NCBI RefSeq assembly: GCF_927798215.1
Contig: NZ_CAKMMW010000016.1
Coordinates: 122,184 to 186,183 of the forward strand
DNA length: 64,000 nt
Origin: Paenibacillus_E allorhizoplanae
Lineage (GTDB): Bacteria; Bacillota; Bacilli; Paenibacillales; NBRC-103111
Direction: 5' to 3'
A program made the position numbers and the translations under genes. Each line of letters starts with the position of its first letter. Within the stretch, counting starts at the first letter, position 1. Under the pieces are notes generated by a model. It ran no database searches and was not told the origin of the DNA. It saw only the letters and a list, made by a program, of their open reading frames with translations. Positions 1 to 9,231 of the stretch are shown here, piece by piece.

Positions 1-87
1 CTTCCTCTTATCGTTTCCTTCCACGTTCGATGCCTCCCATCCCATGTTTCTATAAGAGCGTGTTCAGAAGTCCATTTCGGACAACCT

Positions 88-3000
88 CTATAATTGAATA
101 TACAGGTGATCAGGAATTACATGTGCTGCCGCATCGCGAACATGCCCATGACAGGTAAATAGCAGAACCTGATGACGCTTACTCAAATCAGCGAGTACAC
201 GCAAACAACTTTCCATCCGTTCCTCATCGAAATTCACGAGAATATCGTCCAAAACCAGCGGTAAAATGGCTTTGCCGCCGTACTCTTCTACAAGCGCAAA
301 ACGCATGGATAAATACAATTGCTCAGCTGTCCCGCGACTAAGTTGATTCGTGTCCACTTGTTGTCCATTTGCTCTTACTGCTAGTAATCTTTGCTCTCCG
401 AATGGTGCCTTAACAGCTTCGAATGCTCCGTTCGTCATCATTGCGAAATACGCAGAAGCCCGCAAAAGCACGCCTGGTTGACGATCCTTTTCGTACATAT
501 CACGCGCCTTTTTCAATAAAAGCGCAGCAAATGAAGCTACCGCATATTGATTTACTTGCTGAGATAACGTCGTTCGAATCCCTTCCGCCTGCAGTCGCAG
601 ATTCGCCGCTTCAGCCCCCTGCTCCAGCTTCTCAATCTGCCCCGTCATCTTGCCAATGACCTCTCTGTGCTCATTCGTTTGCTTGATAGTCTCCGACAGC
701 TTCTGTTGCAGCGAAGCAGCTAGAAGAGCCAGATCTTCTTCTCCCTGTGATTCCATCAACTCTATAAAGCTTGCCATTAATGAACGGGTTACTAACGATT
801 CCAAGGAGGCTTCAAGTATGCTGCTTTCATCTTCAAGCTTCTTGCGTTCCAGCTGTTCCCGTTCCAAAATTCGCAGGTGCTCACCGTCTTGCGCTGATGC
901 ATCCTGTAAGAGTTGATGTAGACGCGCCTGTATCCGATCCATATGTTGCTGAGCTAGCAGAAGCATTTGTTCCGTCTCAGCGATCAGCTGTTCTGTTTGT
1001 CTGCGTTCCGCGATATGAATGTTCTGCCGTTGCTCATCTTCTTTCCACCGCTTCAATGCAAACAAATAATCTTGATTGGACGTAGGCAATTCAAGCAGTT
1101 TTCGAACTGTTTCTTCAAAGGTATGAACGTTTTCCGTTAACATGTCTAACTTGGAAGTCATTTTGTGAAGTTGACGCAGCCCATCTTGAGCTAACTCGAT
1201 GACCTGAATCGTTTCTAGCAAGGCATCTGTTGATAGATGTGTGCCTACCCCTAGACTGTGCAACCATTCCTCCCAAGCCGTGTGTAACTGAAGAGTGTCT
1301 TTTTTGACTTCGTTTGCGTAGCGGATACGCTGCTCAACTTGCTGCTGAAGCAGCTGCAAGTGTTCTCGGGCATCACTTAATTTCTCGAGTTTACGCAGCT
1401 GCTCACTATGTACATGCTTACCCTGATCTACCTCACGGAACCAAGCATCCAGATGTGGCTGAAGATCTTGAATCGACACACTCGCATTTCGATAGGATCC
1501 ATGCTTAGTAAATTCTGTAGCCGCAGCCGCCTCTTGAAGATTAAATTGTTGATAGTGGACTTGCTCAAAATGGCGCAGCTGCTCCTGAATGCGGCGTTCC
1601 AGCTGCATGAGTTCCTGCTCCAAGCGATGATCTTGGACAATGGTGGAGGGCATGGCACGAGCTGCTCTGCTCCCTTCCACTTGACGACCCATAAGCCAAA
1701 TATAGCAAGTCACTCCTGCGAAAATAAGGAAAACACAAGCAGCTGCGAGCCAGTTACCCTGCCATCCGATAAGTAACGGAGTGACAAATGCTAGAAAGCC
1801 TGCTGCGATCATCATACGTTGACGAAAAGCACGCGTTGCCTCTCTACCGGTTTTCGTTGCATCTTCGAGACTTTGCAGGTAGAGATTTTGTTCTGCTTGG
1901 CGTTCTTGCAGATGTGTAAATTGACTTGTTACTAGCTGCCAACGTCCATAATCAGATGCCAATTTCTGTAATAAAATAAATGGATCAGAGTCAATCATCT
2001 CCGAGCTTGCTTGTATTCCTTTGCATGCTGTTTCAAGATGAGCGACCTGCTCTTGTCCACGATTAACTTGCGTATGTAAACTGTCCAGTTCTGCTCCAAT
2101 GCGCAGTTCAAGTTCGGAGCGATTGCGGAATTGCTCTTTATAAGTACGCACTTGTTCACGAAGTGAAATCGTCACAGCGAATGATGTGACATCGGTTTCA
2201 TCCCATTGCACATCCAAATTGGCTAGCAGTCTATCCACTTGAGCACGTTGGTGTGCAACCTCAACCTGGAGCTGCTCAATCTGTCGCTTATGCTCCTCAT
2301 AGCTAGCCGCTTGCTCCAGCAAGTGGTTCAGCTCGATTTGATGCGCGAGTACCTTCGGCTCCAGCAGGAGCGCAGCCAAATCTCCGCGCAAGCTCTGCAA
2401 ACGCAGCTGCAACTTGTCTCGCTCCGCTTGGAGGCGCTCCTGCTCGGCCTCGAGCGCCTCCAGCCTTGCGGTGGCTTGCTCGGGGAAGCCCGGCCGAGCT
2501 GGCAGGCCCTCCAGCTCGCGGCTGATCTGCCGCAAGCGGAGCCAGCCGCTGCGCGCCTTGCCTGCCAGGCCGAGCTTGTGCAGCTCCGCGCGCAGCGCCT
2601 CCTGCTGCCCCTCCAGGGCAGCAGCGCGCGCCTCCGCGGCGCGGCGCTCTTCTTGCAGCCGATCATAGTCGGCTGCGCCATCACGGCTGCGGCGCAGCGA
2701 CTGCTCCAGACCCTCGAGCTCCTTCAGGAGACGGTTCATCTCCTGATTGCGTCCGCGGGGTCTGTACAGGCCGTCGGCCTGCGCCGTCAGCTTGCGCTCG
2801 GCCTCCATGATGGCCGAGCCGCTTACACCAAGCCCAGCGCTATACAGATAGCCGCTGAGCTCGTCCGTCTGCAGGGAGCGAAGCTCCTGCAGCTCGGTTA
2901 AACCAAAAGCGAACAAGCTGCGATAGAGGTCGGCCGAGAGGCCGCCCAGCAGCGTGTTCAGCAGCTCTTCGCCGCCGGTGGTGCCATCGGCGAGCGTGAC

Positions 3001-3309
3001 CTTGACGAGCCCCGCAGAGGCTCGTTTGCCGCCTGTGGCGGGCGCGTCGTAGCGCTCGACGCGGATGCGCTGACCCTGCTCATCGAGCAGGGTTAGGGCG
3101 CCCCCGTGGGCGCCGCCGCCCAGCGGCTCGTAACGCTCCGACCGATTCGTTCGCGTCGGAAAGCCGAACAGCACCGCGCGGACGAAGCCCATGAGCGTGC
3201 TCTTGCCCGCTTCGTTGGCGCCATAGAAAACAGCCAAATTACTGTCCGTATGCAGCTGACGATCACGCAAGCTGCCAAATCCATCGACTTGGATGGCGAT
3301 AATTCTCAT
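88..3309 (-). CDS. yhaN: YhaN-like AAA ATPase, SbcC/Rad50 type
   Basis: A 1073-residue SMC/Rad50-like ATPase, probably the DNA-end-processing partner of the nuclease encoded just upstream. The N-terminus carries a Walker A motif (GANEAGKST, about residues 31-39). The middle is a long Leu/Gln/Glu-rich coiled coil, interrupted near residues 500-545 by two hydrophobic segments, as is typical of YhaN. The C-terminus has a signature-like LSRGTAEQLYLSMR and a Walker B-like LPLVLDDILVNFD. Its start overlaps the yhaO stop by 4 bp (ATGA), so the two are translationally coupled. The part coding for roughly residues 40-320 (about 2340-3200) is visibly richer in G+C and Ala/Arg than the rest. Family assignment is firm; the repair role comes from the SbcCD/YhaNO family, not from anything seen here. 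Confidence 0.9.
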   Translation of the reverse strand: MRIIAIQVDGFGSLRDRQLHTDSNLAVFYGANEAGKSTLMGFVRAVLFGFPTRTNRSERYEPLGGGAHGGALTLLDEQGQRIRVERYDAPATGGKRASAGLVKVTLADGTTGGEELLNTLLGGLSADLYRSLFAFGLTELQELRSLQTDELSGYLYSAGLGVSGSAIMEAERKLTAQADGLYRPRGRNQEMNRLLKELEGLEQSLRRSRDGAADYDRLQEERRAAEARAAALEGQQEALRAELHKLGLAGKARSGWLRLRQISRELEGLPARPGFPEQATARLEALEAEQERLQAERDKLQLRLQSLRGDLAALLLEPKVLAHQIELNHLLEQAASYEEHKRQIEQLQVEVAHQRAQVDRLLANLDVQWDETDVTSFAVTISLREQVRTYKEQFRNRSELELRIGAELDSLHTQVNRGQEQVAHLETACKGIQASSEMIDSDPFILLQKLASDYGRWQLVTSQFTHLQERQAEQNLYLQSLEDATKTGREATRAFRQRMMIAAGFLAFVTPLLIGWQGNWLAAACVFLIFAGVTCYIWLMGRQVEGSRAARAMPSTIVQDHRLEQELMQLERRIQEQLRHFEQVHYQQFNLQEAAAATEFTKHGSYRNASVSIQDLQPHLDAWFREVDQGKHVHSEQLRKLEKLSDAREHLQLLQQQVEQRIRYANEVKKDTLQLHTAWEEWLHSLGVGTHLSTDALLETIQVIELAQDGLRQLHKMTSKLDMLTENVHTFEETVRKLLELPTSNQDYLFALKRWKEDEQRQNIHIAERRQTEQLIAETEQMLLLAQQHMDRIQARLHQLLQDASAQDGEHLRILEREQLERKKLEDESSILEASLESLVTRSLMASFIELMESQGEEDLALLAASLQQKLSETIKQTNEHREVIGKMTGQIEKLEQGAEAANLRLQAEGIRTTLSQQVNQYAVASFAALLLKKARDMYEKDRQPGVLLRASAYFAMMTNGAFEAVKAPFGEQRLLAVRANGQQVDTNQLSRGTAEQLYLSMRFALVEEYGGKAILPLVLDDILVNFDEERMESCLRVLADLSKRHQVLLFTCHGHVRDAAAHVIPDHLYIQL

Positions 3310-4583
3310 CCAGGTCCCCCTCCATCCGTAGTTAGCAGATCAGCGACAAGCACTTCTGCGGAACGCAGCCAATCGCGCAGTTGTTCAGGCGTTGATGCAG
3401 CTGGATTCCCCGCGAATTGAGGCAATCCCTGCAGCGCAGCAAGAGCTTCATTTGCGAAGTTCTTCAAGGCGGATTCGTCGATTTGCAGTGTCGCCGCATA
3501 CCTTAACAGATCGCCTAGGAAGCTCTTCTCTTCCAGAACTGCTGCCAGATCAAGCTCACTAGCCGTTCGATCTTCGATCGATTCGATCCACACGAAGCTG
3601 CTCCGCTCCACTTCGTCTTCTCTTAACTCATCCATCAATTCTTGTAAGGCACGGCCTTTACGCAGTCGTTCATGGATTTCGCTACGGCCTTCCAAAACGA
3701 TGCGTACAATTCCATCTCGGCTGTTAGCGTCTTGACGAAGCCGATCTAATAAATCGCCTAAGCGATCTTTCAATATTTGCTCCGACGGAATTGAGCTCAC
3801 CGAAAGTGTTTCTTGAAACCACCGAACCGTATCTAACGCGTGAAAAATAAGCTCCGCTCGTCCACTATCATCTATGTCTACGAGATAACAGCCTCGTGGC
3901 CCTGTTTCCCGAATACTTCTGCCTTGGATGTTGCCAGGGTACACAATCGCTGGCTGGTTGTTCATAACCTGTCTTGTATGTACATGTCCAAGGGCCCAGT
4001 AATCCATGCCAGCATCGATTAAATCCTGCTTGCTGCAAGGGGCATAATTATCATGATGAGGATCTCCATCAACATTCGTATGCAAGAGTCCAATCTGACA
4101 CACTTGTTCTTGTCCTCTTTTAAATTTCAAAGCAAGATTCTCTGTTACCGCTGAGCTCCCATAGGATATCCCATGAATTTCGGCGATTATGCCGCGATCT
4201 TGCTTCACAACCTGTAAGGTCTCCACATGATCAGACGCAAAAAAATGAACGTCTGCCGGCCAAACTAACTTTGCGGCACGTCCATCCTCGGGGTCATGAT
4301 TACCATGTATGATATAAGCAGGAATGCCCTCAATCGCCAAATGTTCCACTGCTTTTTGAAAACGAATTTGTGCGCGCAGTGAACGATCCGATACGTCATA
4401 GACATCCCCGCTAATCAGTACAAAATCCACCTTTTCTTGTTTCGCAAGCGCCACAAGCTCCTTCAACGCTTCGAACGTCGATTCTCGAACTCGCTCTCGA
4501 ACCCGTTCAGGAAGCGCCGACATGCCTTTAAATGGGCTATCTAAGTGCAAATCGGCAGCATGTATAAACCGCAGTCGTTTCAT
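3306..4583 (-). CDS. yhaO: YhaO-like metallophosphoesterase / DNA repair exonuclease, SbcD type
   Basis: A 425-residue calcineurin-like phosphoesterase. The metal-binding motifs are in family order: ADLHLD (D11, H13), a GDVYD motif, GNHDPE, and GHVHTRQ. The C-terminal 150 residues are the charged cap typical of SbcD/YhaO proteins. It ends in a 4-bp overlap with yhaN, and the two are expected to form a Mn-dependent nuclease/ATPase complex acting on DNA ends, by analogy with SbcCD and Mre11-Rad50. Only about 26 bp separate it from the glycosyltransferase upstream, so read-through from that gene is likely. The ATG follows an AGGAAGG ribosome site at a slightly long spacing. Confidence 0.9.
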   Translation of the reverse strand: MKRLRFIHAADLHLDSPFKGMSALPERVRERVRESTFEALKELVALAKQEKVDFVLISGDVYDVSDRSLRAQIRFQKAVEHLAIEGIPAYIIHGNHDPEDGRAAKLVWPADVHFFASDHVETLQVVKQDRGIIAEIHGISYGSSAVTENLALKFKRGQEQVCQIGLLHTNVDGDPHHDNYAPCSKQDLIDAGMDYWALGHVHTRQVMNNQPAIVYPGNIQGRSIRETGPRGCYLVDIDDSGRAELIFHALDTVRWFQETLSVSSIPSEQILKDRLGDLLDRLRQDANSRDGIVRIVLEGRSEIHERLRKGRALQELMDELREDEVERSSFVWIESIEDRTASELDLAAVLEEKSFLGDLLRYAATLQIDESALKNFANEALAALQGLPQFAGNPAASTPEQLRDWLRSAEVLVADLLTTDGGGPG

Positions 4584-4609
4584 GGCTCTAACGCCTTCCT
4601 ATATGAACT

Positions 4610-5773
4610 TTATTCCTGTTGACCTGCTTCTTCTTTACCTGGTTGCTCCGTTACTTGATAGCGTTCATACACACTTTTCAACTGACGAAGCACACGATTC
4701 AATGAGTAGGTTTTTTTTGCCTTTTCCCAAGCAGCTCGTGCTAAATTGTAACGGAAGCTAGGATCTATGACGACTTTCTCCAAAGCATGGCTCAAGGCCA
4801 TTGCATCCCCGACAGGTACAAGCAATCCATTATGACCATGCTCAATTTGCTCAGCAATCCCGCCAACATTCGTACCGATCAAAGCTAACCAGCACAGCGC
4901 TGCTTCTGCAAATACAGACCCGAAAGCTTCGGCACGAGATGGCAAAACAAACACATCGAAGAATGGCATGAATTCTTCTGGATGAAGCATATACCCATAA
5001 AAAATTGTATCTTCATAAATATTATGCTCGATAGCTAATTTCTCAAGTTCCTCACGGCTAGGTCCATCACCAATAATATGTAAAACAAAAGGATGTCCGC
5101 GTTTCTTCAGCTCGCCACATGCAATCAGCAATGTATCCAAGCCCTTCGCAGGAACTAAACGACAAACCGTAATAAATTGCGTGACTTGATTTTCATGTGA
5201 AATCGGACGGAATCGCTTCTCATCAAAGCCATTTGGAATGACGCCAATGCGTTCGCTGTCCTGCACATATTCAGCCATGTACTGCTTAAACGAATTTGAG
5301 ACCGTGATAATCTGATCCACTTTCGCTTCTAACTCCCCATAGATCTGGGTTAGAAATTGATGTTCCACACCATTCTCAACGATGCGCCCATTTAAAATAA
5401 GCTCTCGTTCAAAACTGGAGTGAATGGTCAAAATGACAGGTGTATCTGGATAAATTTGTTTCATAACCAGTGCAGCAATCGGATGATGGGCATGTATAAT
5501 ATCAAATTTCTTAGAAATTCTGAGCTTTGTCCACCATACATAATCTTTATAGGTTTGAATGTATTTATCGATAATTGGGTTTCCGGCATACTTCCGCCAA
5601 TCGAACGTAGCGAAGGACACGTCCTCAGTTCCCTTGCCGCGAATACGCTTAGGCAGTGAAAACAGTTCCATTTCCCAACCTTTTTTATTGAATCGTTCCA
5701 AAATATAGGGAACCATGGATGATACCCCACCCGGTTGTTCCGGGGGGAAAAATAATGCTTGCAATATGTTCAT
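4610..5773 (-). CDS. Glycosyltransferase family 4
   Basis: A 387-residue GT-B glycosyltransferase. The N-terminal half begins with the Gly-rich acceptor-side loop (PPEQPGGVSSMV) seen in GT4 enzymes. The C-terminal half holds the nucleotide-sugar site: VCRLVPAKGLDTLL, IIGDGPSREELE, and the E-x7-E pair in PSRAEAFGSVFAEAA followed by GTNVGGIAEQIEHGHNGLLVP. No signal peptide, so it is cytoplasmic. The acceptor and donor cannot be told from sequence. It is transcribed ahead of yhaO with about 26 bp between them, but a shared function is not obvious. Confidence 0.85.
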   Translation of the reverse strand: MNILQALFFPPEQPGGVSSMVPYILERFNKKGWEMELFSLPKRIRGKGTEDVSFATFDWRKYAGNPIIDKYIQTYKDYVWWTKLRISKKFDIIHAHHPIAALVMKQIYPDTPVILTIHSSFERELILNGRIVENGVEHQFLTQIYGELEAKVDQIITVSNSFKQYMAEYVQDSERIGVIPNGFDEKRFRPISHENQVTQFITVCRLVPAKGLDTLLIACGELKKRGHPFVLHIIGDGPSREELEKLAIEHNIYEDTIFYGYMLHPEEFMPFFDVFVLPSRAEAFGSVFAEAALCWLALIGTNVGGIAEQIEHGHNGLLVPVGDAMALSHALEKVVIDPSFRYNLARAAWEKAKKTYSLNRVLRQLKSVYERYQVTEQPGKEEAGQQE

Positions 5774-5946
5774 TGCATGAGCCCCTCTCCCAAATCCTTG
5801 AGCTTACCACTTCCTATTGTAACCTGTGCCTGGCGAATAGAAAAGAGAACACAACCTCAACAGCACAAATGTTCTATCCCTGCACCGCTTTTTCCTTTAT
5901 AATAGAGTCTACTTCTGTGGAAAAATAGACCAACTTGGAGGAACTC

Positions 5947-7083
5947 ATGGACATCATGGATTTACTTTTCGGTGAATTAGCTAATTTTTTATCCCATGCT
6001 ATGATTGTTGTCATGGTTGCGCTCATGTTCGTTATCTCTCTGCGTTTGTTTCTAGACCGACGCAAAAAAGCGTATATGTCCATGACGATATCGCTCATCT
6101 TCGTAGGTATCCATTGTTTGCTTCAAATATATTTCATTCTCAGCGGTATCCACACGAGCATCGCTGATTATTCGCAGATCATGCTCAAAATTATTTCATT
6201 TGTACTTATAAATATGGGAATTTATCAATTATATAATCGCACGAACCGCAAACAATATACATTTTTCTACGGTTTAATTGTCATGGGATTTGTCGTCTCT
6301 ACGCTTCACTTCATTGTTCCAAATCTATATAGCGGGACAGATCATCAGGTTCGTCTTCTGCAAAATATTGGACTTGAGTTATATGTATTCGTGCTCATTT
6401 TTCTCTGCTTCTATATGATTCCACCCTACATCGGTCAGCAAATGAAATATCAACTGGCTTTAACCGTTTACTTTTTATTTCAGACGTCTCAGCTTCTAAA
6501 TACGTATGTGTATGATAATGCGCAGCCTGTCCTTATCTTGGCTGTCAATCTACTGCCTGTCATTTATTACTTTCTCTTATTTATGATTCTCTTTGAACGT
6601 GTCGTTGAGCTCATGCAAGCCATCTACAATTCATCGATAACGGACGGTTTGACTCGACTCTATAATCGTAAGTTTTTCTACAACCGTGTAACACAGCACG
6701 TTCAGCGCCACTTGCCCGTTTACATTTTATTCAGCGATATCGATAATTTCAAAAAGTTAAACGATACCCAAGGACATCAAATGGGTGATAATGTACTCAA
6801 GCAGGTTGCGCAAATTATGAAGGACGAAGCCGAAGAATGTGGGATCGCTGGCCGTTATGGCGGTGAAGAAATGGTTATCTTGGTATCCGATCCCAGCGTG
6901 AAAATGGATGCGTTCGCAGAGAGAATCCGCAGTCGCATAGAGAAGGAAACGATCGTAACCGCGAGTATCGGGTACAGCAAATATAAGAACGGCTTAAGTG
7001 CGGAAGAGCTTATTAAACAAGCTGATGAAGCCATGTATCGCGCCAAAACAACCGGAAAGAACAAAGTTGTGAAGTTTGCTTAA
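5947..7083 (+). CDS. Membrane-bound GGDEF diguanylate cyclase
   Basis: About 378 residues. The first 215 contain six or seven hydrophobic helices with no recognisable periplasmic domain. They are followed by a GGDEF domain beginning at DGLTRLYNRKFF, with SDIDNFKKLNDTQGHQMGD and the catalytic GGEEM at residues 305-309. The usual fifth residue Phe/Leu is Met, and the RxxD inhibitory site is not present upstream (the sequence there is CGIAGRYGG). It is predicted to make cyclic di-GMP from two GTP, with turnover not limited by product at an I-site. Start chosen at the ATG at 5947, five bases after GGAGG (5937-5941); a TTG at 5935 would lie within the ribosome site. A TATAAT at 5898-5903 may be its -10 box. 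Confidence 0.88.
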   Translation: MDIMDLLFGELANFLSHAMIVVMVALMFVISLRLFLDRRKKAYMSMTISLIFVGIHCLLQIYFILSGIHTSIADYSQIMLKIISFVLINMGIYQLYNRTNRKQYTFFYGLIVMGFVVSTLHFIVPNLYSGTDHQVRLLQNIGLELYVFVLIFLCFYMIPPYIGQQMKYQLALTVYFLFQTSQLLNTYVYDNAQPVLILAVNLLPVIYYFLLFMILFERVVELMQAIYNSSITDGLTRLYNRKFFYNRVTQHVQRHLPVYILFSDIDNFKKLNDTQGHQMGDNVLKQVAQIMKDEAEECGIAGRYGGEEMVILVSDPSVKMDAFAERIRSRIEKETIVTASIGYSKYKNGLSAEELIKQADEAMYRAKTTGKNKVVKFA

Positions 7084-7141
7084 TATACTTAGTTGTAAAG
7101 TACCGTACCTGGAGGTAAGTAACTCACTTGCTTTTCAGTTC

Positions 7142-7170
7142 TTATGTCTTCTCGCTCCATGCTTTATAAT
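7142..7170 (+). promoter_or_regulatory. Possible promoter for the aldo/keto reductase
   Basis: A perfect TATAAT lies at 7165-7170, 56 bp before the ATG at 7226. The hexamer 17 bp upstream, TTATGT, is a poor -35 box. The element falls between the end of the GGDEF gene and the reductase start, which supports the shorter start chosen for the reductase. Confidence 0.35.
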
Positions 7171-7225
7171 AGACATGTACAGACAATCCCGTACAAATTA
7201 TGTTGGAGCAGGAGGCAATACAACC

Positions 7226-8167
7226 ATGCAATATCGGAAACTTGGTAATAGCGGTCTCAAAGTGAGTGAAATTAGTCTAGGCAGTTGGCTTACCTATGGC
7301 GGCTATGTAGGGGAAGACCCTGCAGTGCGTTCCATTGAACAAGCATACGATTTAGGTGTTAACTTTTTCGATACAGCCAATGTGTATGAACGAGGTGAAG
7401 CCGAGCAGGTTATGGGTAAAGTCCTTTCCGCATATCCTCGGGAATCCTACGTTCTAGCTACAAAAGTTTTTGGTAAAATGGGCGAAGGTCCTAACGACCG
7501 TGGACTCTCCCGTAAGCATATTAGAGAACAAGCCGAAGCAAGCCTACGACGCTTGAATGCGGACTACATTGACATTTATTACTGTCACCGTTTTGACACA
7601 GAAACGCCGTTGGAAGAAACTTTGCGCGCTCTAGATGACCTAGTAACACAAGGGAAAGTGCTTTATATCGGCGTTAGTGAGTGGACTCCAGCCCAAATTG
7701 TGGAGGCTTATGCGCTTGCTGATAAGTTATTGCTTGATAAACTGATCGTAAATCAGCCCGTATACAATATGTTCAATCGCTACATTGAAAAAGATATCAT
7801 TCCGCTCGGCGAAACGAAGGGCTTCGGCCAGGTCGTGTTCTCTCCACTTGCACAGGGCCTCCTGACAGGCAAATACCGTGCAGGGCAGCCAATCGCCGCC
7901 GATAGCCGGGCTAGCAGCAAAAATTGGGATGAAAATCAGCTGAATGAAGCTTCTTTACATAAAGTAGCCCAACTGTCCAGTATTGCGGATGAACTTGGCA
8001 TTAAGGTATCTCAGCTGGCGATCGCTTGGATTCTGCGTCAAAACAACGTATCCAGTGCCCTTGTCGGTGCGAGCCGACCGGAGCAAGTTGTTGAGAATTG
8101 CAGCGCAAGCGGCATTCATTTGACAGATGATGTGCTTAGCAGCATTGAGACGATTCTACAAGGATAA
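7226..8167 (+). CDS. Aldo/keto reductase
   Basis: A 313-residue (alpha/beta)8 oxidoreductase of the potassium-channel beta-subunit/YhdN group. The catalytic tetrad is complete: D49 and Y54 in FFDTANVYERGEAE, K80 in LATKVFG, and H121 in IYYCHRFD. The NADPH-binding C-terminal region reads SSALVGASRPEQVVEN. The open frame extends upstream to 7076, overlapping the GGDEF gene. The ATG at 7226 is preferred because GGAGCAGGAGG ends ten bases before it and homologues begin MxYRxLG. It likely reduces aldehydes or ketones in the cytoplasm; the substrate is unknown. A strong terminator follows, so it is probably monocistronic. Confidence 0.92.
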   Translation: MQYRKLGNSGLKVSEISLGSWLTYGGYVGEDPAVRSIEQAYDLGVNFFDTANVYERGEAEQVMGKVLSAYPRESYVLATKVFGKMGEGPNDRGLSRKHIREQAEASLRRLNADYIDIYYCHRFDTETPLEETLRALDDLVTQGKVLYIGVSEWTPAQIVEAYALADKLLLDKLIVNQPVYNMFNRYIEKDIIPLGETKGFGQVVFSPLAQGLLTGKYRAGQPIAADSRASSKNWDENQLNEASLHKVAQLSSIADELGIKVSQLAIAWILRQNNVSSALVGASRPEQVVENCSASGIHLTDDVLSSIETILQG

Positions 8168-8206
8168 GTGAAACTACAGCTTCTTTTGAGATATGAGTGT
8201 CATGGG

Positions 8207-8233
8207 AAACCTGCCGTTGAGCAGGTTTTTTTG
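8207..8233 (+). terminator. Rho-independent terminator of the aldo/keto reductase
   Basis: An 8-bp perfect stem (AAACCTGC / GCAGGTTT) with a six-base loop, followed by a run of T, about 40 bp after the stop codon. Confidence 0.85.
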
Positions 8234-8306
8234 TGTGTTTGAATGGTTTAGTGAGGGTTGGTTGGGTTGGTGTTGACATCTTGTGGTATTGGCGTGGCTA
8301 AGTAGA

Positions 8307-8334
8307 CAAAAAAAAGAAGAGCAATCGCTCCTCC
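8307..8334 (-). terminator. Terminator of the small DUF6509-like gene
   Basis: Read on the minus strand, the stop codon is followed at once by a short stem around GAGC/GCTC, extended by G-U pairs, and then eight or more T residues. Confidence 0.65.
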
Positions 8335-8631
8335 TTATTCATTTCCTTCCGAGTAATGCTCCTTACAGAACGCTTCCACGACGGCGACTTCATCGTCCTC
8401 TAGGTCGAAATCCAGATAAAGCTCAGTCGTTTTCTCATACAATTCGTATTTCATGAGTGCTGATGTTTCTTCGGTCACATTGTAGATCGCTCGGATATAT
8501 AGGCCGCTCTCGGAATATAGCTCATCATCTTCCTCGACTTCGATATCGATGATAAATTCATAACGTTGCCCCGTCAAAATCTTAAAAGGATCTCTAATCA
8601 ATTCTACTGTGTAAGTTGTAATCGTAAACAT
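8335..8631 (-). CDS. Small acidic protein, DUF6509-like
   Basis: 98 residues, acidic and beta-rich, starting MFTITTYTVELIRDPF and containing TGQRYEFIIDIEVEEDDELYSE. This matches what I remember of the DUF6509 family of Paenibacillus and related Bacilli, whose function is unknown. The open frame reaches upstream to 8697. The ATG at 8631 is chosen because AAAGGGGCGG sits just before it and the upstream residues (FFFCSHFGYTNRCRRER) do not resemble the family. It has no signal peptide or membrane segment. It appears to be a single-gene unit with its own terminator. Confidence 0.75.
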   Translation of the reverse strand: MFTITTYTVELIRDPFKILTGQRYEFIIDIEVEEDDELYSESGLYIRAIYNVTEETSALMKYELYEKTTELYLDFDLEDDEVAVVEAFCKEHYSEGNE

Positions 8632-8754
8632 AGTACCGCCCCTTTCTCTTCTGCACCTGTTAGTATAACCGAAATGCGAGCAAAAGAAAAAAGGCATCCC
8701 CAGATTGCTCTAGAAAATACCCCTATCGGTATTCCACACGCGATATACCTACCT

Positions 8755-9228
8755 TTACTTCACACCTAAAGCATCCAAGTTACGCCCAATTTGCAGCAAA
8801 TGCGTTTGCACATGACGAATAAATCCTTGAAACAAATCAGCGATGGAGATTTCTTTGCCGTTGTTATTCCCCTTACGTTCCCACTGCTCATCTGTCAAAC
8901 GCCCGTAGAACAGCGCATTATAGGCAAGTATGGCATCAAACGCAAGTAGAATATCATTCAACTCCGACTGGTTTGCACGCGAGCTCGCAACCCATGCATC
9001 TTGATCATAGAGTAGAAATTCATTGCCATTTTCTGCAACAATTTTACGAATGCGGACAGCATGTACGAAGCTGGCATCCACGAGATGAGCTATGATTTCT
9101 TTGATGCTCCACTTCTCGGGAGCAGGCTTCCATTCCAATTGTTCACGTGAAAGCTGACTAACGCGTTGTTTAATTAATTCCGAAGTTGCAAGGTAAATAT
9201 CAATATGAAGCCTTGTTGTCTCACTCAC
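8755..9228 (-). CDS. DinB-superfamily protein
   Basis: 157 residues forming the predicted four-helix DinB/YfiT fold. It shows the family pattern REQLEWKPAPEKWSIKEIIAHLVD (N-terminal metal-site His) and a C-terminal HVQTHLLQIGRN (second His pair). Members of this fold include bacillithiol- and mycothiol-dependent S-transferases and hydrolases. It starts with GTG (9226-9228), three bases after the CaiB gene stop, so it is the last gene of the organosulfur-like operon. A thiol-transfer role would suit the neighbouring thiol dioxygenase, but that is inference; many DinB proteins have no known function. Confidence 0.8.
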   Translation of the reverse strand: MSETTRLHIDIYLATSELIKQRVSQLSREQLEWKPAPEKWSIKEIIAHLVDASFVHAVRIRKIVAENGNEFLLYDQDAWVASSRANQSELNDILLAFDAILAYNALFYGRLTDEQWERKGNNNGKEISIADLFQGFIRHVQTHLLQIGRNLDALGVK

Positions 9229-9231
9229 GTT

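Noticed and set aside
1..87. Possible feature at the left edge
   Set aside because: Only the region past the yhaN stop is visible; I saw no gene or convincing terminator.
2239..2901. Long plus-strand open frame (220 codons) opposite yhaN
   Set aside because: It is Leu/Gln-rich, lies wholly antisense to the GC-rich coiled-coil part of yhaN, and has no ribosome site or family features. Open antisense frames are expected there.
7076..7225. N-terminal extension of the aldo/keto reductase
   Set aside because: It overlaps the end of the GGDEF gene, does not resemble the family, and a TATAAT and a ribosome site lie inside it.
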